From the NCBI GenBank assembly GCA_032209605.1, contig JASFXZ010000078.1:558001-622000 (forward strand): 64,000 bases of DNA, read 5' to 3'. The DNA is from Mactromeris polynyma (lineage: Eukaryota; Mollusca; Bivalvia; Venerida; Mactridae). Below are positions 23,001-36,843 of this stretch, in pieces. Each line of letters starts with the position of its first letter. Within the stretch, counting starts at the first letter, position 1. The notes beneath the pieces are model-generated. The model was not told the DNA's origin and ran no database searches. It saw only the letters and a program-made list of their open reading frames with translations. Both the position numbers and the translations under genes were made by a program.

Positions 23001-24613
23001 AGAACAGGCTAGTACTGAAATGGTAACCCAGGAATGCTGGTTACACCAACAGACCGCAATGCAGAACTGACACGGTTGAAAAAATCATCGTAAAATAAGA
23101 AGAATAAAAACCCCAAACACTAGTGAGAAGCTTCATGTAACTGTTTATCATAGTTGCAGACAATTATATATCACACAACATGAAACATTTTAACCTGGAT
23201 ATTAAAGTATAAAAAGGGATAATTCTACCAGTATTTGCAAAGATATTTGACTGAACAAAAAACTTTAACCAAAGGACACCGACATTGGGGCGAGTACAAT
23301 AGCCCCCTATCCTTCAATTAGTCGAGCTAAAAAGGACTGTACATCAAAGCATAATGACATGCATTATGACAGTAAAAATGTCATAGAATTGAATACTGGG
23401 GTAGTAGCCTTTTGTATACACATATAATACCTACAATTTTAATATTCTAATGTCATCAAAGAATGAAGAATTTATTAAGTCAGTAGCTGTATACTTATAC
23501 CATGCCTTTCGAAAAAGAAAAACACTTATGCATGAGTTATAACTACAAATTGTAAACCAGTAATTGATGAATGTTATCTTTTTAAATGTACTTTATCAAG
23601 TTGATTGAAATTACACATGCTATACTTTGTACATATATTTGTAATGTATTGTTGTATTTTGCATGGGCCGGAGGCCTTATAGCGAATAAAGCTTTGTCAT
23701 TGTCATTGTCATTGTCATACTCATAAAAAAGTAAAAGCTTACACCAAACGAAAATTAGAAAATACGGAACAACAATAAAGTTTCGTAAAAACCAATAATA
23801 GGTGATGTATAAAGACACTAAGCATAAGATATATACCAGTATCTTTAACACGTAGGTATGACTTTTAAGACTAGATAATCAACCTTTCTCACCTCGATGC
23901 TGAGCTGTGCATTGAATATATCTAATAGGTTTTTTTGTAATTGATACTTGGCTACTGTTTGCTCATCTGAAGTGTCAATACCATAGGATGACTCTAAACA
24001 CTGGATGGCGACTACAAAACAAGAAGCATGCATACCAGTTAACATACATAGTGCAACATTAATCTCCTCATATTCAAAGCTCCAGTTTTTAAAAAAAAAA
24101 AAAATAGCTGCGTCAACTTCTATTTTATACTTGTAAAGAATACTGGAGTTTATTACAAAAGGTTACTTTCTACTCGATATTTCTCTACTAAAATCAATAT
24201 TTCCAACTATTCCAGTTCCTACAGAATAAACAATAATCTGATCAGTATACTTACAAGTATTTTATAGCACATACTGCATAAAAGCTTAATTTTGCGGGAC
24301 ACAGTGTGTCAATTTCAGATGTTTTTCAGGCAGCAATGATTACGAAACATTGAAATATACATTGTAACATTTAATAGTCTTGAAAGTGAGTAAATTTTTT
24401 AATATACTTCTGTGAAACAGAAAATCGCTGAGACTTACTCAACTTTCTTGAATTTGTGAAATTTGCAGTATTTTCCAGTCAGAACTTTTACCACTTATAC
24501 AGTAAGACAATTTCATTACCTTCCAAACTTTCAGCTTGTTCTTCTTCCAGTTGTGTTCTCTGATCCTGAAGGAATCTTATTATAGAAAACACAAGTTTCT
24601 TCACGTCAGCCAT
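17061..24613 (-). CDS. SGTA: Small glutamine-rich TPR-containing protein (SGTA), 12 coding exons
   Basis: Exons in order of transcription: 24520-24613, 23893-24011, 22615-22696, 22021-22120, 21366-21470, 20673-20811, 20170-20256, 20061-20102, 19397-19434, 18741-18803, 18121-18248, 17061-17083. They sum to 1020 bases, 339 residues plus stop (human is 313). The N-terminal dimerisation domain begins [18 protein letters not shown] and contains ESLEVAIQCLE. Three TPRs follow at about residues 98-200 ([32 protein letters not shown]). Then come a Met/Gly/Asn-rich stretch and a Gln-rich C-terminus ([14 protein letters not shown]) with an acidic end, DDDGSQI. SGTA is a cytosolic co-chaperone that hands hydrophobic and tail-anchored clients to the GET/BAG6 route and binds Hsp70/Hsp90 through its TPRs. 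An acceptor at 24635 shows that a noncoding 5' exon lies upstream. The last two exons sit inside the duplicated segment. The 14-codon exon 8 is the least certain. Confidence 0.93.
18545..18630. repeat. GTAGGG-type tract at the right duplication border
   Basis: Matches 8915-9002, then diverges; it lies within an SGTA intron between exons 10 and 11. Confidence 0.7.
22841..23113 (+). mobile_element. tRNA-derived SINE, diverged
   Basis: The head AGCCTGGTCAGCTCAGTTGA resembles a tRNA A-box region. The body contains GGTAACCCAGGAATGCTGGTTA, whose core recurs in the SINE pieces at 38451, 47803 and 56109. The tail is A-rich (AATAAAAACCCC). It lies in an SGTA intron. Confidence 0.55.
23597..23718 (+). 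mobile_element. LINE 3' end with (TCATTG)n tail
   Basis: GGGCCGGAGGCCTTATAGCG, then AATAAAGC, then a short array of TTGTCA/TCATTG units. This is the usual shape of a truncated CR1/L2-like LINE 3' end. It sits in the intron between SGTA exons 2 and 3. Confidence 0.5.
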
Positions 24614-24634
24614 TTGATTGGTCCTGCTTGGTGA

Positions 24635-27305
24635 CTGAAATATACAAACATCATGGCGATTACAACTCTTTATAATTAAATTTCTATAAACAATTTGAAC
24701 TAGGGATTTTAAACGAATATTCAGGGGCAAAGAGCGTAAGTCACTATGATGATGACACTTTGGCTCTGTCATAATTTAAGTCATTGAACTCATTGCTCGA
24801 TTCTTTGCAACATTCATGGTTTACACTCCTTTATATCTTAAAATGTAGCATTCTACTTTGGTTTATAATTATTTACCACATTATAGCCTGATATAAATGT
24901 AAATATATCTTATGTAATTAATTCAATTTCAGTACATCATTTTCAATACATTTAGAACATGATTAATCATTGTGCCTAATTATTGAACAGTCTATAATAC
25001 TCATCCAATTAGAATGTAACCACAATTTTGCAAAATGAAATAACGAATGTGATGTGCTTGTGATAAGCAACAACCAAAGTAAGTGAATAAAAAATATAAT
25101 GCTCATGTTAAGTTGCTAATTTAGTAATGGCTTTTGTAACTCAAACAGTGTTGTACACATAATTTGTTTCTGATTGGCAGCAACATTAAGTTGGTCATAG
25201 TCATCAACTTAACCCCAATCTAAAATGGTGATGACAAGGTAAAAACTAATGCAGTAAATAGTAATGAAAGTAGCTACAAATGTATAATGTAATCATATGT
25301 TATGATTGGTTAAAACCTTAAAATGAAATTTCATGTTATTTATGCTGCACTGAAAATATTACTTTGAAGTTTATGAGGATATTTTTAAGTATTTGACCAA
25401 CTGTGGTCAAATTAATCTCTTTCTGTAGAATGAAACTGAGCTAAGACATTTAGTTACAAAGCATTCACAAAATTAGGTAGTGGCAACAATTATGCGAGTG
25501 TCATCCAAATCGTATGTCCCGTAATTGTTGACAATGCAAATGTATTGTATCAAAAAATACATAATAGAGTTTGTGTTGACATTAAACCAACTACCACATT
25601 ATTATAGTAATCACTTAAATGCAATTATTCAACCAGTTATTTATGTATTCATTGGGAAAAAATCGAGATGCGGTCACAACCATGATTATATAGTATAGAT
25701 AAATAATATAACCTTAATATAACCTTTGTCATTATCAACCATTATCCGAAGGGTAAATAAAGTGTACAATTATGGGTCTGCAGTAATAACCCCAGCCACT
25801 GCCCTGCCATTAGTCATAAAACTACGAATGTCTCAAGTTTGCGAGTTTTCTTGACTACTATTCTGTTGAGAGTAATGATAATGGACTACACCGAATCTAT
25901 TGTGGTGATTTTGTTCTCATTCCGCCAATTTTGCTATAACCACTGCAGAACCAGTCAGGGATATATGTGACACATGACTCCCTGATGGCAGACATTGTTG
26001 CAGTCATAGACCAGACAGGCGATCCAGATACTCTATTTACAAGCCCAAGACCTGATAACACTATTCATAATTCTGTTGCCCATAATTCTGTTGCCAGTGT
26101 TGGTGTGTCCTTTAATAATTAATGTAGTCCCATTACATTGCTTTATAAACCGACCACACCCTCTACATCATTTCATGGCAAATTATTGTTAGGATTAATC
26201 ATGTCAATACAAGTGTGACTGAGATGACGTAAGATGTAGCATGGTGGTGCACGGGTGGGGTGCGAATATATCACACCACACATCACTAGAGAGTGACTAG
26301 TAAGTATCATATCTATATATACAAAGGCGAACATTTTCAAGAAGACAGATCGGCTTATTTGACAAAAGTTATCTGATTTCGACTGAAAAAAACGCAGTTT
26401 ATAACTAGACTTCAAATGATAAGCAGGTAAAATACCTTTCGTCGCGACAAAAATACGTGTGATCACCTCTTTGGCCAATGACGAAAACAAAACATGTACG
26501 AATGTGGGGTATGGTATAAACTTTACTTATCCTCCGATGTTAGTTTCATTTTCTTTCATCAGAAACTATTGCATGTTATCTTTTTAGATATTTTTTTTTT
26601 AATCTTTCAATAAATACTTTATATATTTTTGGATAATTGCAAAAGTTTGACCGCGTAGCTAGGTTTCTTTTGTTGCTTCAACAGTAGTTGTCCAAATCTG
26701 CTGTCTAGTTCAAGGTTTAGACCGTACCCGGTAAGACAACAAATACATTCTCCACGTGGTAAATATTTGTTTTGTTTATCTATATCATTCTTTGTCAGCT
26801 ATTCAATTAATCATGATTATTATACAAATATATCAACTGAAATTCTCGATGATAAATATTTGTTCTACCAAATTTTCTAACAAAATAATGTCAATTTGTC
26901 ATGTGTTTTCGCGTGTGTCATAATTTTGGATTGCTATTTTTAGAATAATTGTGGTACGCATACTTACCTGCCACTGGTAAGTGGTACATTATACCTTATT
27001 ATAAAATCTTGTGAAAGGGGCTTCAATGTCATGTTTTTTGTTTTGATATACATTTTGGGTACATGACATTGAGTGGGGGTTATTTATGTGCTTTAAATGC
27101 CTCTGTACATGACATTGGTAGTTACATATATCATAAAATGTATTTTTTTCAATGAAGGCAAGATAACCAGACCTGGAATGGAAAAAGCGTTTTTAAAAAT
27201 TTAAGATGCAAATAGGACACAAAAAGTGAAAAGGGTCCTCATTACATCTTAATTTTTTTTTAGTTTGACAGCATATTTTGGATCATCAATTTATTTGTTT
27301 TGTAG
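24635..27305. other. Intergenic/5' region between SGTA and MTAP
   Basis: The two genes diverge from here. Acceptors just upstream of both start codons (24635 for SGTA, 27305 for MTAP) show that noncoding first exons and promoters of both genes lie in or near this stretch. I cannot place them. Open frames here are short and show no family resemblance. Confidence 0.5.
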
Positions 27306-27327
27306 GAATCAAGTAAGAACAGAAACA

Positions 27328-30300
27328 ATGACTTCAATTAAGGTAATTGTTCTCCTCTTAACAGCGATAAACATATAGACATATTAACATAATATTTTGC
27401 ATTTTAGTAAGATTGTGTGCTAAAACATTTTTTCATGGCAATACAAAAATGGTACTTTAGGGAAGAATGGACATGACGATAAGCATATGAACTATAAAAT
27501 ATATGGAGCTCAAGTGAATTGTTGTAGCAAATATCCTCACTTTAGTTAAAATATTCTTCATTGAAATATAACAACAGTGTGGATGACATTAGAAAAGGGA
27601 TGCTATTATGATATTTTGTTTAGTGTACATGTGTTGCCTTATAATTATGCATGTTAATTTGTTTATAGCAATGAAATTTATTGAAATGAAAACATATATG
27701 ATTCATATTTTATACTTTGGTCTGACTATACCATCGTACTGATTGGTCATGTGTTATTCGGCATGAGACTTTTTACCTATCAGTTCTGTATTTAGATTGG
27801 CACCCGTACCTTTCACAAAATGGTGAACAAAATTGACCGCTATGTATGGAAATAAATCATATCATTCTAAAATTGAAATGACAGGTGATTCAAATTTTTA
27901 GATACACATCTTTGTTGACTTAATATACAAATATAATTTTACCTTCTTACAGGTGGGAATTATTGGTGGATCTGGACTCAGTAACGCAGATATTTTGAAG
28001 GAGAAATCAGAGAAGATTGTGGACACACCATATGGGAAGGTAGCATGAAGAGTCAATTCTGCATTGTATTTTAATTATGATGGTACACGTTAATATATCA
28101 GTAATTCTGTAATTTATGTGCACACTATGTAACTTTAAATAATCAGAACAAATCTGCATTTGTTCTAAATTTAAATGCATATATGTTGAATAAGCACATG
28201 TTTTTCTAATGGTGTAAGAATATTATTAACTGATATATTGTATTCAAGTATATTTTTATGGTTTTGTATCTTCAAACAAACTTTAAACTGCTGTGTCGTC
28301 CTTCCAATTTTAAAATAAATGACATCAATAAACAACAATGGGAGGAACTAATATCTCTCAGTCTCTCTTTATAATGTCAATTAAATTTCATGTGTATTAA
28401 GTTCATTTTTCTCAACTTTAGCATACACCGAATAATACCTCAAATAAATGATAGAAACATGTCCCTCATTTGAACTGCATTTCTGCTATAAGTTAACGAA
28501 GGTATTCTGAAATTTTGGCATTTAATTCCCTTTATACACCATGTTTACACAACACTCTACATTCTGGAATGCCAGAATAGCATACAATACTTATATAGTA
28601 TTATTTATTGTCTATATGCTATCATTTTTACTGGCTCTGACATGCTTAAAATTTGTAGATATGTTTATAGATAAACTTCTCTGCAATATTGTAGCTATGT
28701 CAGTGCTCATAAAACAATCTCTGCTATATTATAGCTATGTCAGTGCTCATAAAACAATCTCAGCAATATTATAGCTATGTCAGTGCTCATAAAACTATCT
28801 CTGCAATATTATAGCTATGTCAGCAATATTATAGCTATGTCAGTGCTCATAAAACAATCTCAGCAATATTATAGCTATGTCAGTGCTCATAAAACAATCT
28901 CAGCAATATTATAGCTATGTCAGTGCTCGTAAAACAATCTCAGCAATATTATAGCTATGTCAGTGCTCATAAAACAATCTCAGCAATATTATAGCTATGT
29001 CAGTGCTCATAAAACAATCTCAGCAATATTATAGCTATGTCAGTGCTCATAAAACAATCTCAGCAATATTATAGCTATGTCAGTGCTCATAAAACAATCT
29101 CAGCAATATTATAGCTATGTCAGCAATATTATAGCTATGTCAGTGCTCGTAAAACAATCTCTGCAATATTATAGCTATGTCAGTGCTCATAAAACAATCT
29201 CAGCAATATTATAGCTATGTCAGTGCTCATAAAACAATCTCAGCAATATTATAGCTATGTCAGTGCTCGTAAAACAATCTCTGCAATATTATAGCTATGT
29301 CAGTGCTCATAAAACAATCTCAGCAATATTATAGCTATGTCAGTGCTCGTAAAACAATCTCAGCAATATTATAGCTATGTCAGCAATATTATAGCTATGT
29401 CAGTGCTCATAAAACAATCTCAGCTATATTATAGCTATGTCAGTGCTCGTAAAACAATCTCAGCAATATTATAGCTATGTCAGCAATATTATAGCTATGT
29501 CAATGCTCATAAAACAATCTCAGCAATATTATAGCTATGTCAGCAATATTATAGCTATGTCAATGCTCATAAAACAATCTCAGCAATATTATAGCTATGT
29601 CAGCAATATTATAGCTATGTCAATGCTCGTAAAACAATCTCAGCAATATTATAGCTATGTCAGCAATATTATAGCTATGTCAATGCTCATAAAACAATCT
29701 CAGCAATATTATAGCTATGTCAGCAATATTATAGCTATGTCAGTGCTCGTAAAACAATCTCAGCAATATTATAGCTATGTCAGTGCTCATAAAACAATCT
29801 CAGCTATATTATAGCTATGTCAGTGCTCATAAAACCATCTCAGCAATATTATAGCTATGTCAGTGCTCGTAAAACAATCTCAGCAATATTATAGCTATGT
29901 CAGTGCTCATAAAACCATCTCAGCAATATTATAGCTATGTCAGTGCTCATAAAACCATCTCAGCAATATTATAGCTATGTCAGTGCTCATAAAACAATCT
30001 CAGCAATATTATAGCTATGTCAGTGCTCATAAAACAATCTCAGCTATATTGTAGCTATGTCAGTGCTCATAAAACAATCTCAGCTATATTGTAGCTATGT
30101 CAGTGCTCATAAAACAATCTCAGCAATATTATAGCTATGTCAGTGCTCATAAAACAATCTCAGCTATATTGTAGCTATGTCAGTGCTCATAAAACAATCT
30201 CAGCAATATTATAGCTATGTCAGTGCTCATAAAACAATCTCAGCAATATTGTAGCTATGTCAGTGCTCATAAAACAATCTCAGCAATATTGTAGCTATGT

Positions 30301-33300
30301 CAGTGCTCATAAAACAATCTCAGCAATATTGTAGCTATGTCAGTGCTCATAAAACAATCTCAGCTATATTGTAGCTATGTCAGTGCTCATAAAACCATCT
30401 CAGCAATATTATAGCTATGTCAGTGCTCATAAAACAATCTCAGCAATATTATAGCTATGTCAGTGCTCATAAAACAATCTCAGCTATATTGTAGCTATGT
30501 CAGTGCTCATAAAACAATCTCAGCTATATTGTAGCTATGTCAGTGCTCATAAAACAATCTCAGCTATATTGTAGCTATGTCAGTGCTCATAAAACAATTT
30601 TCCTTTGTTAAAGCCTTCAAATAAGAACAATAGGGCCCTTAAAAATTTGGGAACGATAACTACGTTTTCGTCACATTGTCTCCATTTAAAATGATATAAA
30701 TTGTCAATGCCTATAGATTCCAGTTGATAAACTTGCCATTAATATCGAAACTCAATTGCACCATTTTTCAAAATACCAATATACAATGGCTTACTTTGTA
30801 TCCATAAATTATAAATGGGTTGCACATAAAATACAGAATGAATGATGTATACTCAGTACATTTAAAAACGCACAATGTAGGATTTCTAAATTTTCATTGA
30901 CCAACATTTTAGGCCACAAGAAAAAAATTGACACAATATTGCATATGTATGCAACTTGATAGCTACATTTCCTGACAATTGACACATATTCATAAAAAAT
31001 GAGTTTCAAAAGTAATAAAATGGAATTTGAAGAAAGCATGAAAACATTTTGTGATTTTTTAATGTACTGAGTATATAAATCAATGCTTGATTGTGTGGTA
31101 GGAGCATCAATTTATTTAAATTGTTATTTTAAAAAAAAACATGTAAATTATTATAATGTTGATATTAAATTGAATAATCAGTGTAGCTACATGCCAAGTT
31201 CATAAAATGTTAGAGGAAGATCTTGTTTTATATCTATTTTGCAAATAAGCTTAAGGTCCTTCGATTACATCTAACAGAAAAAATTGTTGCGGTTAATTTG
31301 TTAACAGATTCTAGCATTTCATGAAATTAATTTTGATAATTTCCAGCCGTCAGATGCTCTCGTTCTTGGAAAGATTGGAGATGTTGACTGTGTGTTGTTG
31401 TCAAGGTAACAGATGATTTATGTAAAAACTGATTCCTATTGGATAAAGTAATTTCAATAACTGTACATTTATTACTGTAAAATTAATGCCAGAATACAGG
31501 TTGCAGATTTCAGATGAAATTGTTTGTGTACTATTAGTGCGTGCAACTGAATGATACATTATGTGACTTTATATTTATAATTGATGTATGTTTAAACAAA
31601 TGAAAAAATAACTTGATACAGTTCATAATGATGTACATTTGATGGTAAGTACAGTTAGAGTGTACATGTATTTTAAATTGATCTATTCATTTCAAATTAG
31701 TATCGCTGACTGTGGTAAAATGTTTTCTGAATTTTGCAGACATGCTCGTGGTCATACGATTATGCCAGGGCGTGTAAACTACAGGGCCAATATATGGGCA
31801 TTGAAGGAAGAAGGTTGTACTCATATACTGGTCACTACAGCATGTGGTTCTTTACAGGAAGGAATTCATCCTGGAGACATTGTTGTACTAGATCAGTTCA
31901 TAGATAGGTAACTTGAAATAATAAAAAAATACATATTTTGCTGTGCTATAATCCTTTTACAGACTTGCAAAAAGTTAAATTAAATCTTCAATCAACATGA
32001 CAGATGTCATAATAGCATTATCCATTAAGTATGTGATAAAAAACTGTAAAAAAAGTATGAATTGATAGAACTGGTATATATAATTATACAGTGTATGACT
32101 CAGTTAATGCATTGAATTAGCCTTTATGAAAAATATACTTTGATTCTTTGTGATGTAATTGTGTCAGAAATATTTTTGTTATTGCTGTCATTAAATACCT
32201 GTACAGAATGCCATAAATTTAATCGTAGAAGGGAATTATATAGGTATGCAGTTTTCCGTTGAAAATCATGTTGCATTGAAATAGCCTCACTTCTATTAAG
32301 AAATGTTCATGGACGTAGTATCAGTGTGAATGCTCATTAATTCTAATTGTTGTGATAACATAGGCAGTCTTGTTATATTTCAGGACACATCATAGACAGC
32401 AAACATTTTACGATGGTACGGCTGGTGGGCCAGCTGGAATTTGTCATATTCCGTTAGCAGAGCCATTTTGTCCAATTACAAATAATGTAAGCTTGTACAT
32501 GTATTCGTTTGTTTTCAGTGGTATTTGATAATCAAAATTATTATTAATGATACATTATTACTCACCCTCGACGTCATATGTCCACTTCCAGAATGATGCA
32601 CACATTTGTTATATTGCTGATTGTTTATGAAGTGAGAGGATTCCTGTCACAATCATTTTTAGTGCAATGGTGTCAAATCATGACATAGATACCGTATTGT
32701 CATCATTTACAGACTTTCCAGCGTTCCTAGTTTTTTTTAAAGTGCTCCTATTTTTTCCTAGTTTTCCAAAAAAGCTCCTAGTATTCCTACTTTTTCATCA
32801 GCAGTACATGTAGTATGTTGGATAAGGTCTAGAAGTTTTTAAACATGGTTTTGGAGATTTTCTTGCTAAAGAAGACAAACGGATGTTTAGTTGAAAGTGT
32901 GATATGGTGGTCAGGTATCACTGGTGCATAGTCCAACCTTCTCAACTGATGACTGAAAATGTTGGCCTATGCTTCAGTGATACCTTCAAGTGGCTGCGGA
33001 AACAAATAACCTGTAAACGAAATGATCCAATAGCCTTTGTGTATGCTAATTAAATAAAAAAAGCTGCAAAGGTAACACATTTCCTTTCAATAATTCCAAC
33101 TTTGTATCATTGACTTCCTATTTTTTCCTAGTTTTCTGTAACTTTCATTCCTAGTTTTCTCCTAGTTTTTTGGTATATACTGCTGGAAAGCCTGTATTTA
33201 AATAACATTACAAATAAACTAGACAAGTAGTTTATGTATAATATCCATGCTGCTATATTTCAGTTTATATATGACACAGCTAAGGAATTAGGTTGTACTG

Positions 33301-36084
33301 TACATAAAGGAGGCACCATGTTGACTATTGAAGGACCAAGATTTTCATCAAAAGCTGAGAGTAAAATGTGGAATGTTTGGGGAGCACATTGTATCAATAT
33401 GACCACTGTACCTGAGGTTGGTGTGCACTTTACATGCAGTAAAACTGAACTCAATATATGTGCCATGTTTTCATTTTTATGCCCACACCATTCAAATAAT
33501 GGTGAAGGGGCATAATTTGTTGCCCCTGTTCATGTACCCATGCAAAACAGGTTAACGCTCAATAACGCTGGAATGGATTTAATTTATATTGGGACATAGC
33601 ATAGGATAATGATATACAGGTCAAATTGGATTTTGGTTACAGTCTACAAATATTTGGAGTTCTGGCCCTTTTTCAACTTAAAAATTCAGTTTCCAATCAG
33701 TATCGCTTGAAAAAGTGGAGGGATTCAATTCATATAGCTTTAAAATTATATAGTATTTACAAACAAAATATTTGCAATCTACTCTAAAGCCCATTGCGGG
33801 GGCATCCATGTTAGATAGACACATATAGTGTAATATAAAACAAGAAAATATGTTGCTGTCTCAACATTCAAGAGGTCATCTTTGTTAATGCAATATACCA
33901 TTGAACAATCCAACAGTACAACAGTAGATGTGTAATAGTAATACACAACATGCTCTTGGTCCTGACCTTAAAATCCTGCTAATTTATGCCAGACACTAGC
34001 TCTATTTTAAGCAATTCAGCAACAAATAATGTTTAAGTGTATATTGCCTATACCCCTACCTAGAATATATGGATTTAAGTATTGCATATGCTAGAGGAAA
34101 CAACAATGTAACTAATAGTGTCACTTAAAATGAAGGAAATATTTATTTCTTATTAAATTTTTATTCATTTAATCTCTTGACCACTAGGTTTTTCCGCTAC
34201 CAGAGCTGATACTGATGTATTAGATATTACTTAGTAATTGAAAATAATTATGTATGCTGTCTACGTAATTCATGTATTATAGTGTATTATTGAGGGTCAC
34301 TATAAGTATACAGTTGTTCCAATCCTAATTTGTATCAGTGTCAATTACATGTTGATGTTGAATGACAAAGACGAAATACGTTTAAACTAATGCATGTATT
34401 GTAGGTTGTTTTAGCCAGGGAATCTGGTCTGTGTTACGCTGCTATGGGACTTGTGACGGATTATGATAGTTGGAGAGAAGACACAGCATCTGTAAGTACA
34501 GCATCTTGCTTTATCATCAAATTCACATTTAATGTTAGGGCTGTGATGACTAGTTTAACAGATATTAACTGGTAATAAAATATTTGGGGCATTATTACGA
34601 TAACATCTTTCATCCTTATCCTTAAAATTACATTTTCTTAACTGGTTAATTTAGCATACAGGCTATTACATGGTCAAATCAAGAGTGATTAATGAATATT
34701 ATTATGTTTTTGTCATTACCATTAAAAAGCGTAACAGTTTTAATGTGGTTTTGGAATTACATCCATTTGAAGTTTTGAACTTCAGTGAAAATATATAAGA
34801 TTCACTTAAAATGCTTCTCAGGCCCTTGTCTTAATCACCACTTCGACTAATGTATTCTATATTCAATTCGGTATAATTTCTTGATTTGAAAAAAACCGCT
34901 GATGAAGTTGCTGCAACACAAGTGGAATTTTGCTGCTTGTCATGTATTTGATGGCAAATGTCGAAGATTTAATGGTTTCTGTGCTAACAGTTTCTTACAT
35001 AATTCCTTACCAGATTCTGATTACCATGTTTTATATACATATGTCCTATCTGAATGAAAAATGTCAAAATATTTGAAAATAGTATTGATACTTAACTAAG
35101 TCAAACTTGGCATTTCTTTACAACTATTTTCTTAACAAGAATGAAGATTTTATGGGAGATATAAGCTTTTGTTTTTATCAAGTGTTGATTTTAACCAGAG
35201 GTTGGATTGCATTATGCTGTTAATAATATGTGTTGTTGTTAAACTACTATTGTGAAACATAATATTTGTAATTATTATATTTAAGGTTATAACTAAAGCT
35301 GATGAACAGTTTGATATAATCATTACTGTTTTTATTTGCTTCTGTTCTTTAATAAGATATTCTTGTACAATTCCTGTGAATTTAAGTTACACTCTTGGTG
35401 TGGTAGATTTGACATTACTTGTGATGCTGAGATTGTGATCCAGAGGCTTTCAACCTGGAATTTCTGGGGTTGAGTTGCCAGTATTTTTCAATTTTATTAG
35501 TCTTTTAGTCACGGAAAGTCATGTTCTTGCTAGATGGTTTTCAACATACGACAGGCATTCTGTTTTTCATGTATTTCAGGTAAATGTTGAAAATGTTATG
35601 AAAACATTTGCAGAAAACTCTAAGCATGCTACAAATGTTTTATTGAAAGTGATACCAAAATTGAAAGATTTTGACTGGACTCCAAGATTAAAGGAAAATG
35701 CGGTAATTCGTCAGAAATTTATTTCGATTTTATTTTATGCCGGTATTGATTCAAAAAGTCAAACAGTCTGTGCAATGTGGTGTATCAAATGTTACATTTC
35801 TGAAACACTTGATATTATCGATGCTTCACACATGATGTAATATTGCTTCCAGAAATGTTAATGAATTATTAGGTCTTAATTGTAGCTCGCTATGCTTACA
35901 TATATGAAACATTAAATGTATTTACAGTTAAAAGCCTTAAATAAATATATATTGTGCCTTTATAATACATAGGTAGGCATGAATTTAAAGTTTTTATATA
36001 CAACCTTATCATACTATTAAAATAATGTTTATTTTATTTCAGGATCTGGTCAAAGGATCTATATTACTTCCACACAGTTATTAG
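27328..36084 (+). CDS. MTAP: S-methyl-5'-thioadenosine phosphorylase (9 coding exons)
   Basis: Exons: 27328-27342, 27953-28039, 31347-31405, 31740-31907, 32384-32486, 33264-33416, 34405-34491, 35580-35702, 36043-36084. All phases join; 837 bases, 278 residues (human is 283). The protein begins MTSIK, then [10 protein letters not shown] (phosphate loop; Ser where human has Thr), [53 protein letters not shown] and TDYDSW with both catalytic-site aspartates. It ends [12 protein letters not shown] is a cytosolic trimer that splits methylthioadenosine from polyamine synthesis into adenine and methylthioribose-1-phosphate for purine and methionine salvage. INMTTVPE and TDYD favour MTAP over the related purine nucleoside phosphorylase. 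Intron 2 (3.3 kb) is more than half satellite. A noncoding 5' exon is implied by the acceptor at 27305. It ends tail to tail with PDCD2. Confidence 0.96.
28681..30598. repeat. 20/40/60-bp higher-order minisatellite in MTAP intron 2
   Basis: It is built from two 20-base blocks: A (CAGCAATATTATAGCTATGT) and B (CAGTGCTCATAAAACAATCT). Most of the 1.9 kb is (AB)n with a 40-bp period. Between 29461 and 29760 the order is AAB five times (60-bp period), four of them with a shared B variant starting CAATGCTC. Single AAB units also occur at 28801, 29101 and 29341. Toward the right end A variants with GCTATATTGTAG become common. Open frames read through it are by-products of the 20-base register. Confidence 0.95.
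32709..33195. mobile_element. Possible small TIR element in MTAP intron 5
   Basis: ACAGACTTTCCAGC at 32709 is mirrored by GCTGGAAAGCCTGT at 33182 (13 of 14 bases). Inside both ends are repeats of TCCTAGTTTT and TCCTATTTTTT. There is no open frame. The T-rich repeats recall, on the other strand, the AAAAGTAGGG tract at the duplication border, but a relation is not shown. Confidence 0.4.
33475..33840. mobile_element. Repeat-family fragment in MTAP intron 6
   Basis: It begins with a hairpin, TATGCCCACACCATT with the mirrored AATGGTGAAGGGGCATA, followed by unique-looking DNA. I know similar 'GCCCC...GGGGCAT' hairpins from mollusc interspersed repeats, but cannot name the family or fix the right end. 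Confidence 0.35.
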
Positions 36085-36816
36085 ATGTCAAAATGTATTT
36101 CTTTATGTTCTGCAATGTCTGTTAAGCCTAAAATGTTGATCTATGTCATGCTGGGTTTGTAAATTGGAGAAAAATGACTTTCTTAATTGGCAGCTACATG
36201 ACTATAGTACAGTAAACTCTCTGACAACAGACTCAGTGAAAACCAGAATCCTCTGAGAATTGGGCCATATTGTTTGGTCTTTTGTTGTTATCATTTGTTG
36301 TTCTTGTTGATGTATTGCAAAACACATACAAACTAATATAGCCAACGTTTGGCACCTCAACATGTTTTAATGACAACCAACATTATTTGATCATATTCTT
36401 ATACATGTAGCAGATTTAAATGTTTATTCAAGAAGCCGAGTTGGAACAAATTGTAGTCTTATGATAAATTCTCTGAAAAACGGAAGTCTCAGAAAACTGG
36501 ACTTTTTCCATGTCCTGACAGGGTTCAGTTTTCAAGGAGTTTACTGTATCACTAGTGGTTCTGGTTTGCTACTTCCTGTGTTGTTATTGTTGTGTATTCT
36601 TGAGGCTTACGTAAAACAAGATGTATTCCTTGCAACAGTTGATTATTATACTTACTGTGATAAGATTGTGTACAGATTTCTATGAAAATTTTATGTTGGG
36701 ATCAAATGTATGAACATCTAAATAAGTTTTTGGGCAGTAAGAAACATGGTTAATTTTTGCAGCCAAAGACAGATTATTTACAGGATTATAAGTTATACAT
36801 GAACATTAAATTTATA

Positions 36817-36822
36817 AATAAA
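36817..36822 (+). terminator. Candidate poly(A) signal, MTAP
   Basis: AATAAA 733 bases after the MTAP stop and only about 60 bases before the PDCD2 stop on the other strand. No nearer AATAAA was seen on the plus strand. Confidence 0.4.
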
Positions 36823-36843
36823 ACCTGGATAATGTTTTTCATT

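Noticed and set aside
29437..29814. Open frame with repeating [22 protein letters not shown] peptide
   Set aside because: It comes only from the 60-bp satellite period being a multiple of three; it lies inside an MTAP intron and has no splice or coding support.
27328..36084. Purine nucleoside phosphorylase instead of MTAP
   Set aside because: [14 protein letters not shown], length and exon-by-exon similarity fit MTAP; the GGSG variant alone does not decide.
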